This document shows positions 1 to 5,783 of a stretch of DNA of 58,986 bases, one piece after another. Position 1 is the first letter of the stretch; each line of letters starts with the position of its first letter. Source of the stretch: a bacterium (lineage in GTDB: Bacteria; Myxococcota_A; Bradymonadia; UBA7976; UBA1532); NCBI GenBank assembly GCA_030426085.1, contig JAUHYW010000070.1, forward strand, positions 1 through 58,986. The letters run 5' to 3'. The position numbers and the translations under genes were made by a program. The notes below the pieces were generated by a model. It saw only the letters and a list, made by a program, of their open reading frames with translations. It was not told where the DNA came from and ran no database searches.

Positions 1-2
1 CG

Positions 3-353
3 CCGATCGCGCCGGAGGAGATGCGGTCGATCGGCCGCGATGTCGCCGATCCGGCCGCACAGGAGGTCATCATGACGCTCGCCGACAGGTTCCGTGAAGA
101 GGGCCGCGAGGAAGGCCGCGAGGAAGGACGGGTCGAGGGCCGCGAGGAAGGCCGCGAGGAAGGACGGGTCGAGGGCCGCGAGGAAGGCCGCGCGGAGGGT
201 CGGTGCGAGACCTTGGTGAAGCTGATCACCTTGAAGTTCGGAGCGCCCGACGCGGCGCTGCGCGCCCGCCTCGACGGGGCCTCGCTGGCCGAGTTGGATC
301 GGTGGACCGGGCGCATCCTCGAAGCCGAGTCGGTCGAGGCGCTCCTGGCCTGA
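3..353 (+). CDS. Rpn-family/DUF4351-type protein, 3' end only
   Basis: The reading frame is open from the window edge, so the N-terminal part, expected to carry the PD-(D/E)XK nuclease-like domain of Rpn/YhgA-type proteins, is outside the window. What remains is a highly charged linker of tandem EEGR/VEGR tetrapeptides, followed by about 45 residues of DUF4351 type (a leucine-rich helix, 'KFG', then 'LDRWTGRILEAESVEALL'). In this family the C-terminal element follows a Glu/Arg coiled linker, which fits well. The ATG at position 21 is unlikely to be the true start, because coding sequence continues upstream of it. A stand-alone DUF4351-like protein lies at 3044-3268. The family assignment comes from the C-terminal pattern only. 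Confidence 0.6.
   Translation, partial: PIAPEEMRSIGRDVADPAAQEVIMTLADRFREEGREEGREEGRVEGREEGREEGRVEGREEGRAEGRCETLVKLITLKFGAPDAALRARLDGASLAELDRWTGRILEAESVEALLA
96..203 (+). repeat. In-frame 12-bp tandem repeats (EEGR/VEGR)
   Basis: Nine tetrapeptide units E-E-G-R, V-E-G-R and A-E-G-R are encoded by 12-bp repeats arranged in a 36-bp higher-order unit (EGR EEGR EEGR V). The length is a multiple of 3, so gain or loss of units keeps the frame. The segment forms a charged, probably helical linker in the overlapping gene. Confidence 0.85.
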
Positions 354-386
354 GATCGCATCCCGACCCGATCACACCCCGCCCCC

Positions 387-1700
387 TCACTCGGGTGGCT
401 CGTCCCCCCGCATCGCGGGCATGAACGCCTCGGCCGCCTGCTGGTTGCGGAACTGCAAGCGCTTGTCGAGCGCCCGGCGCTCCTCGCCTTCGACGACGCC
501 CTTGGGCATCAGCGCCATGCCGACGAAGTTGCGGTGGCGGGTCTCGCCCTCGGCGTCGCGGGTGCGGGTGCCCCAGACCGAGACGTTCTTTCCGTCGTCG
601 GCGTAGGGGGCCATCGCGTCGCTCTCGAGGAGCTGCTCGTGGCCTTTCTCCTGGTCGCTCTCCAGCTCCGCATAGACGACGCACGGGAACTCACCGCAGT
701 CGATGCTGACGACCTCGCCGGCCACACCGGACTGCTCGAACGCCGCCTGCACCCGGGTGCGCAGGGCGTCTTCGCCGAATCGGTCGGGCAGGTCGGCGGG
801 GAAGGGCATCGGGGCGCCCTCGCTCTCGATGCGCATGGCCTGTTCGGCGGCGAGGGCCCGTTCGACGCGCTCGAGCTCGGCCCGGGTGTCGGTGAGCAGG
901 GCTTGCAGCTCTTCCACTTGCTGCGGGGCGAGGCGGTCGCCGGGGGCCGAAGGCGCGGGCGCGGGCGCAGCCGGCGGGGTCGGCGGCGTGGGGGGGGTCG
1001 GGGCGACGGCGTAGATGCGCCGATCGTCGTCGGCCCGGATCGGGGCCGCCTCGGGTATGGCCCGGCCGCGCTCGCCGGGCTTCAGGTCGACGGTGCCGTG
1101 CTCGTTGTGGACCCGCACGGCGCCTTCGTAGACGGCGATGGTGGCGGCGACGCCGACGAGGGCGCCGACGGCGGCCGACTTGAGGGTGGGGGACATGGGC
1201 TCGACCTCTACGGTGAAGCAGGTGCCGGTCACGGCGACGTCGCCGGCCGGGGTGTGCACGGTGAGCGGGCCGTCGTCGACCCGGTAGAAGACGCGGCCCC
1301 GGGTTTGTTTCACCGTCAGGCCGCCGTCGGTGAGGGCCCACTCGATGCGGGCGCCGGGGTCGGCGACAGCCACCGCCCGGTCGCTGAGGGCGGCGGTGGT
1401 GACGCGCTCGGCTTCGACGACGCCCGCCCGCGGGCCGGCGGGCCGGACCCAGAGGAGCGCGGCAGCGGCGAGCGCGGCGACGGTGAGCGCGATGGCGATG
1501 GGCCGCCGGCGCCGCCCGGGTGGGGGGTCGGTGGGGGCATGATCGGCGGCCCGGCGGGCGAGGACCCGGTCGGCGAAGTCGGCCGGCGGGCGGGCGACGG
1601 GCTGCATGCGGTAGAGCGCGTCGAGGTCGGCGTCGCTCAGGCCGTCGGGGCCGGGCAGTACGTCCCGGGTCGTCTCGGGCGGGTCGCTTCGGCGGCTCAT
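387..1700 (-). CDS. FecR-domain membrane protein, partner of the ECF sigma factor
   Basis: The protein has 437 residues. An Asp-rich cytoplasmic N-terminus is followed by one membrane segment at about residues 66-85. Next comes a FecR-like domain ('RGRVFYRVDDGPLTVHTPAG', 'VAVTGTCFTV', 'AVYEGAVRVHN'), a Pro/Ala linker, a short coiled coil, and a C-terminal domain with a conserved-looking Cys pair ('DCGEFPC'). FecR domains are periplasmic sensors that act on ECF sigma factors. The start ATG overlaps the sigma-factor stop (ATGA), so the two genes should be co-translated. One oddity is a hydrophobic Ala/Val stretch inserted between the 'FTVEV' and 'VYEGAVRV' strands of the FecR fold. The ligand sensed is unknown. 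Confidence 0.75.
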   Translation of the reverse strand: MSRRSDPPETTRDVLPGPDGLSDADLDALYRMQPVARPPADFADRVLARRAADHAPTDPPPGRRRRPIAIALTVAALAAAALLWVRPAGPRAGVVEAERVTTAALSDRAVAVADPGARIEWALTDGGLTVKQTRGRVFYRVDDGPLTVHTPAGDVAVTGTCFTVEVEPMSPTLKSAAVGALVGVAATIAVYEGAVRVHNEHGTVDLKPGERGRAIPEAAPIRADDDRRIYAVAPTPPTPPTPPAAPAPAPSAPGDRLAPQQVEELQALLTDTRAELERVERALAAEQAMRIESEGAPMPFPADLPDRFGEDALRTRVQAAFEQSGVAGEVVSIDCGEFPCVVYAELESDQEKGHEQLLESDAMAPYADDGKNVSVWGTRTRDAEGETRHRNFVGMALMPKGVVEGEERRALDKRLQFRNQQAAEAFMPAMRGDEPPE

Positions 1701-2281
1701 CGGCGTCCTCCTCGGGCGATGTCGCCCAGCGCGGCCCGGAGCTGGCGCCGGGCCCGCGAGAGGCGCGAGCGCACGGTGCCGATGGGGATGTCGAGAGCGT
1801 CGGCGATCTCGCCGTACTCCAGCTCGTGGCCCGCCCGCAGCACGAAGACCGCCTGCCAGTCGGGGGGCAGCGCGGCGATGGCCTGCTCGAGCCCGGCGCC
1901 GATGGGGGCCCGGTCGGCGGCGGGGCCCCCGGCGAGCGCGGCGGTCGGGGCGTCGTCGAGCGGGGTCGCCGGGCGCCGCTTGCGCAGGCGGTCGATGCAC
2001 AGGCGGGTGGAGATGGTCAGGATCCAGGTCGACAGCCGGGCCCGGCCGTCGGCCCGGTAGCGGCCGAGGTGGGCGAAGACCCGCAAGAAGGTCTCCTGCG
2101 CGATGTCTTCGACGGCGGCGTCGAGGCCGTGGGGCCGCAGCATGCGGCCGATGAGAGCGAAGACCCGCCGCTCGTAGCACCGCACCAGCGCCCGGCACGC
2201 CCGGCGGTCGCCGCGCACCGCCCGGGTGCGGGTGTGGTCGTCGAGCTCGGTCGGCGCCGAGGCGGGCGGGGGGCCGGTCAT
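1697..2281 (-). CDS. ECF-family RNA polymerase sigma factor
   Basis: The protein has about 194 residues. Region 2 is visible as 'DIAQETFLRVFAHLGRYR...LSTWILTISTRLCIDRLRKRR', and region 4 as 'LPPDWQAVFVLRAGHELEYGEIADALDIPIGTVRSRLSRARRQLR'. Both are textbook sigma-70 group 4 sequences. The start at 2281 (MTGPPP) is preferred over upstream ATGs because an ECF-type promoter (GGAACC-N16-CGTG) lies at 2309-2334 and would fall inside a longer gene. It is followed with a 4-bp overlap by the FecR-domain gene. The likely logic is that the membrane protein controls this sigma factor, which in turn transcribes its own operon. Confidence 0.9.
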   Translation of the reverse strand: MTGPPPASAPTELDDHTRTRAVRGDRRACRALVRCYERRVFALIGRMLRPHGLDAAVEDIAQETFLRVFAHLGRYRADGRARLSTWILTISTRLCIDRLRKRRPATPLDDAPTAALAGGPAADRAPIGAGLEQAIAALPPDWQAVFVLRAGHELEYGEIADALDIPIGTVRSRLSRARRQLRAALGDIARGGRR

Positions 2282-2308
2282 GCGGGTCGATGCGAACACG
2301 TCGGGTTT

Positions 2309-2334
2309 CACGGAGCGGGGCGCCGTCGGGTTCC
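2309..2334 (-). promoter_or_regulatory. Candidate autoregulated ECF promoter
   Basis: Reading leftward, GGAACC (2329-2334) is separated by 16 bases from CGTG (2309-2312). GGAAC/CGT elements at this spacing are the usual -35/-10 of ECF sigma factors, which often transcribe their own gene. The predicted start site is about 10-20 nt upstream of the sigma-factor ATG. It is found by eye and unverified. Confidence 0.45.
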
Positions 2335-2529
2335 CGACGGCCGGAGAAAATCGAAGGGCGGGTGGGCGCACCGGGATGGGGCAGGGGTGTAGGGGCCCGT
2401 CATCGTTCGGGTTTTTGCGGGCACTGCCCGCGGTCTCCGGGCGCGCGGCTGTCGGTTGCTCGCCACAGAACGGGCTGTTAGGTTGCGGGGCCGGCTCCCG
2501 ATTGGGGGGGTCGATGGCCCGAGGCGGAC

Positions 2530-3021
2530 GTGGTCTACGAGACCTCCAGCGGCATCATCCCCTTCCGGCGGCGCGGCGGCCGCGTCGAGTTCCTGCTGTT
2601 GCACAGCGCGCTGGTGCGTAACCCCGACGCCGCCTGGGAGTTCCCCAAGGGCCGGGTCGAGGCGGGGGAGTCGGAGCAGGAGGCGGCGCTGCGCGAGCTG
2701 GGCGAGGAGGCGGGCATCACCCCGCTGACGGTGCTCCCCGATTTTCGCGATCGGGTGCACTACGCCTACCGCCGCGGGGGGCGGGAGGTCGACAAGACGG
2801 TGACCTTCTTCCTGGGTGAGATCGATCCGGCGGCGGCGCTGCCGAGCGACGCGCCGACCCGGGAGCACGGGCGGCATCCCGAGGAAGGCATCTGGTACGT
2901 GTGGCTCACGGAGCGGGAGGCCCTCGGGCGGCTCTTCCACCCCGGGATGCGCAAGCTGCTGCGACGGGCGGCGTTTTTTCTCTACGAGCACGATCGGATT
3001 CGACGCGGTCAGCCCGGCTGA
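2530..3021 (+). CDS. Nudix hydrolase, Ap4A-hydrolase-like
   Basis: The protein has 163 residues and a full Nudix box: G-x5-E-x7-RELxEEAGI is seen as 'GRVEAGE' followed by 'ALRELGEEAGI', with the REL and EE residues that bind the catalytic metals. The upstream strand reads 'SGIIPFRRRGGRVEFLLLHS', as in bis(5'-nucleosyl)-tetraphosphatases of the MutT/NUDT2 type. The expected reaction is hydrolysis of a nucleoside diphosphate linked to another moiety. The start is GTG at 2530, and no better start is in frame. The gene diverges from the sigma-factor operon across about 250 bp and converges on the small DUF4351 gene. Confidence 0.85.
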   Translation: MVYETSSGIIPFRRRGGRVEFLLLHSALVRNPDAAWEFPKGRVEAGESEQEAALRELGEEAGITPLTVLPDFRDRVHYAYRRGGREVDKTVTFFLGEIDPAAALPSDAPTREHGRHPEEGIWYVWLTEREALGRLFHPGMRKLLRRAAFFLYEHDRIRRGQPG

Positions 3022-3043
3022 GGCCCCGGTGGGGCCCGGACGA

Positions 3044-3268
3044 TCAGCCGGCGAAGACCGCGTCGAGGGAGGGGGCGTCGAGCACCCGCACGCCCCACGC
3101 GTCGAGCGCGTCGGGGGCGGCCTCGGCGACCCGGCGCCGCACGGCGGGCGAGACGCTGTCGGTGAATCGGGTCTCGAGCTGGTAGAGCAGGAGGTCGCGC
3201 TGGCCCTGGATGTAGCCCTGGGCGAGCCAGCCGGCTTGTTCGTAGGCTTCCGCGAGCGCTGAGGACAT
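3044..3268 (-). CDS. Stand-alone DUF4351-like small protein
   Basis: The product is about 74 residues: 'GQRDLLLYQLETRFTDSVSPAVRRRV...DALDAWGVRVLDAPSLDAVF'. This aligns by eye with the C-terminal end of the gene at 3-353 (long hydrophobic helix, 'RF/KFG', 'LD.W..R.L.A.S...') and matches the DUF4351 pattern usually found at the C-terminus of Rpn-type nucleases. Here it stands alone. ATG 3268 is preferred to ATG 3274 because GGAGG lies 8 nt upstream of 3268, while the other start nearly abuts it. It could be a remnant of a larger gene, but its own promoter (3304-3332) and ribosome binding site argue for a functional gene. Confidence 0.6.
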   Translation of the reverse strand: MSSALAEAYEQAGWLAQGYIQGQRDLLLYQLETRFTDSVSPAVRRRVAEAAPDALDAWGVRVLDAPSLDAVFAG

Positions 3269-3303
3269 GAGCATCTCCTCCGGACGTTTGCACGAGCCCG
3301 TCG

Positions 3304-3332
3304 ACTATAGCCGAATGGCGGGTTCGTGTCGG
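3304..3332 (-). promoter_or_regulatory. Sigma-70-like promoter of the small DUF4351 gene
   Basis: Reading leftward, CCGACA is followed after 17 bases by TATAGT (-10, 5 of 6 consensus bases). The predicted start site is about 30 nt upstream of the ATG at 3268. Confidence 0.4.
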
Positions 3333-3399
3333 GGGACTTCCGCATGATCCCGATGTCGGCGTGTGGTTTCCAGCGGAATGGGCGGCCCCGGCTCCAGGC

Positions 3400-4953
3400 T
3401 CACGGATCGCCGGGGCAGGCCCGGATCTCCCAGCCGCAGCGGTTGTCGGCGCCGCGCAGGCAGCGGCCGGTGGGGCCGCCGACGCTGCCGTCGTCGCACT
3501 GCACGTTGGGCAGGCCCGGCTGGGGGCCGCACTCTTCGGCGGGGCACTCGTCTTCTCCGCCGCCGCCGTCGCACGGGCCCTCGGCGGCGACGTCGGTCCG
3601 GGCGACGTGGGCCAGGCACGGGCTGTCGTAGGTCTGCCCGTCGCAGCCGCACACCGGCTGGAAGGCGCCCCCGCAGCCGTCGGGCCGGGGGCGGCAGGTG
3701 CCGGTGGCGTCGGCGAAGTCGCAGCCGAGGCGGTCGAAGTCGCAGAAGTGATCGGGGGCGCAGGTGTCGCCGAGGCGGGCTCCGCAGGCGACCGGCTCGG
3801 GGGCGTCGGGGCAGTCCCGGATCTCCCAGCCGCACTGGTCGTCTTCGCCGCGCAGGCAGCGGCCGGTGGGGCCGCCGACGCTGCCGTCTTCGCAGCGGTA
3901 GTTGGGCAGGCCCGGCTGGGGGCCGCACTCGTCTGGGGTGCAGCCGGCGACCTCGCACTCGCCCTCGCGCTGCACGTCGACCCCGGCCCGCTCGGCCTCG
4001 CAGCGGTTGGGGTACGTCTGGTCGTCGCAGCCGCAGACGGGCAGCAGCACGTCGTCGCAGCCGTCGGGCCGGGGGCGGCAGATACCCTGGGCGTCGGGGG
4101 CCCGGCACGGGCCGTCGTAGTCGCACCACGCGTCGTCGGCGCAGGTGTCGTCGGCCATGCCGCCGCACACCGCGGGGCACGGGTTGGGGTGGTCGACCTC
4201 GACCATCGCGCAGGCGGCGAGGCAGGCGTTGTCGTAGGTGACGCCGTCGACCCCGCACACCGGCTCGATCAGCGCCGGACAGTCGCAGCCCGTGTCACAC
4301 ATGCCCTCGGCGGCCACGTCGACCCCGGCGGCGTTGGCCTCGCAGGCGTTGCCGTAGCTCACCCCGTCGCAGCCGCAGACCGGCTCGATCACCTCGGGGC
4401 AGGCGTCGGGGCGCGGGCGGCACTGCCCGCCGCCGTCGTCCTCGCCGCAGCCCTCGGCGAAGTCGCAGTACGCCTCGGCGGCGCACGCCTCGAGGCCCCG
4501 GCTGCCGCACGGCTGGTCTTCGCAGCGCCCGGGGCGGTCGATGGCGACCCCGGCGCAGCCGGCGAGGCACGGGTTGTCGTAGGTCACGCCGTCGGCGCCG
4601 CAGACCGGGTCGGCGAGCGCGTCGCATTCGCAGGGTTCGGGGCAGGCGCCCTCGGCGTCGACCACCACCCCGGCGCATCCGGCCCGGCAGGCGTTGTCGT
4701 AGGTGATCCCGTCGACCCCGCAGACCGGGGCCACGATGGCCGGGCAGTCGCAGGCGGGCGGGGGCACGCAGCGGCCAGCGTCGCAGATCTCGCCGGCGTC
4801 GCAGTCGGCGTCGACGATGCACTCGATGGCGCTGCCGTCGAGCGCCGCGTCGGCCGCCCCGTCGGCTTCGGCGGGGCTCTCGGTCTCGCAGGCGAGCAGC
4901 GCGATCAAGGCGAGCAGCGCGAGCAGGTGCAGCAGGGGGAGGGGGCGCGGCAT
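3400..4953 (-). CDS. Lipoprotein with six Kazal-like protease-inhibitor domains
   Basis: The protein has 517 residues. A signal peptide ends in the lipobox LLAC, followed by an acidic Asp/Ala-rich stretch. It then carries six Kazal-type modules, each with 'PVCG.DG.TY.N.C' and flanking Cys residues. Three modules have the 'GVDG/GADG' form and three are preceded by 'CRPRPDGC' with the 'CGCDG' form. Two copies of a separate Cys module ('CGPQPGLPN...GGPTGRCLRG...CGWEI') sit near the end. Kazal domains bind and block serine proteases. Surface anchoring suggests protection from secreted proteases, the organism's own or those of prey or competitors (inference). The start is set by the signal peptide. 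The gene diverges from the MlaC-like gene at 5088. Confidence 0.85.
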   Translation of the reverse strand: MPRPLPLLHLLALLALIALLACETESPAEADGAADAALDGSAIECIVDADCDAGEICDAGRCVPPPACDCPAIVAPVCGVDGITYDNACRAGCAGVVVDAEGACPEPCECDALADPVCGADGVTYDNPCLAGCAGVAIDRPGRCEDQPCGSRGLEACAAEAYCDFAEGCGEDDGGGQCRPRPDACPEVIEPVCGCDGVSYGNACEANAAGVDVAAEGMCDTGCDCPALIEPVCGVDGVTYDNACLAACAMVEVDHPNPCPAVCGGMADDTCADDAWCDYDGPCRAPDAQGICRPRPDGCDDVLLPVCGCDDQTYPNRCEAERAGVDVQREGECEVAGCTPDECGPQPGLPNYRCEDGSVGGPTGRCLRGEDDQCGWEIRDCPDAPEPVACGARLGDTCAPDHFCDFDRLGCDFADATGTCRPRPDGCGGAFQPVCGCDGQTYDSPCLAHVARTDVAAEGPCDGGGGEDECPAEECGPQPGLPNVQCDDGSVGGPTGRCLRGADNRCGWEIRACPGDP

Positions 4954-5087
4954 CGGTGGGCCTCCGGGCGGTGAGCGGTTGGCGGTTCGGTGGCCGCAGT
5001 GTGGCCTCGGGGCCCGGTGCGATGCCAGCGCGCGGTCGATGTCGGTCGGCTTGCCACCGATGACGGGCCCGTGCCATCTTGTAAGTA

Positions 5088-5783
5088 ATGTTGGAAGTCC
5101 CTCCCCGTGTTGCATTCGCTCACCCGGCCCTGCTGGCCCTCGTCGGGCTGCTGGCCTGGGGCACGGCGGCGGCCGAGCGCCACCGGGCGGTCGAGGCCCG
5201 GACCGAGGGGTTGATCGGCGCGGTGGAGTATCTGCGGGGGCTGCCCCCCGAGCAGCGGGCGGCGCGGGTCGAGGCGCTGGTCGAGCGGGCGATCGATCTG
5301 GAGGCGTGGCTCGGCGACGCGGTGCCCGATGTCGACGGGCTGGCGCCGGCCGATCGGGCGCTGATCTTCGACCGGGCCCTGGCCCTGCTGGTGAGCCGGG
5401 CGGTGGAGCGGGCCGGGGGGCCGATCGACTTTCGTATCGAGCTGGAGAAGGCCCGCCACGATCACCAGGGGCCGGCGGTGGACTGTCTGATCCACACCGA
5501 GGCGGCGATCTACGAGATCAGCCTGCGCTGGTCCCGGGGGCCCGATCCCCGGCTGCGGGACGTGATGGTCGAGGGGGTCAGCATCGGGGCCGCCGATCGG
5601 CGGCGGGTGCGGGCCGCCTGGGATCGCGGCGGGCTGCCCGAGACGCTGGCCGCGCTGGATCGGGCCATCGGCCGGGTGCGCCGGATCAGCGGGCCCCCAG
5701 CAGTCGCCACGCGGACCACGCCGGCCGCCCCTCCGCCCGCAGCGATCCCGCCACCGCCCGCAGGGCGCCCGCCGGGTCTGTGA
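5088..5783 (+). CDS. Probable MlaC/Ttg2D-like periplasmic protein
   Basis: The product has 231 residues with a signal-peptide-like N-terminus (hydrophobic core at about 12-26, ending AAAE). The later part, 'AAIYEISLRWSR', 'LRDVMVEGVSI' and 'RRVRAAWDRGGLPETLAALDRAI', follows the MlaC pattern (strand, V.DV.VEGVS, then a helix ending G...L...L). MlaC shuttles phospholipids across the periplasm for the Mla ABC transporter, but no mla transporter gene is nearby, so it would act alone or with a distant system. The last 30 or so residues (Pro/Ala-rich) are encoded opposite the end of the CHAT gene, a 98-bp convergent overlap. The assignment is tentative. Confidence 0.5.
   Translation: MLEVPPRVAFAHPALLALVGLLAWGTAAAERHRAVEARTEGLIGAVEYLRGLPPEQRAARVEALVERAIDLEAWLGDAVPDVDGLAPADRALIFDRALALLVSRAVERAGGPIDFRIELEKARHDHQGPAVDCLIHTEAAIYEISLRWSRGPDPRLRDVMVEGVSIGAADRRRVRAAWDRGGLPETLAALDRAIGRVRRISGPPAVATRTTPAAPPPAAIPPPPAGRPPGL

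Noticed and set aside
2417-2431. GCGGGC-ACT-GCCCGC hairpin between the sigma factor and Nudix genes.
   Set aside because: The T-run precedes the stem on the plus strand and neither strand has T after it, so it is not a terminator; probably incidental.
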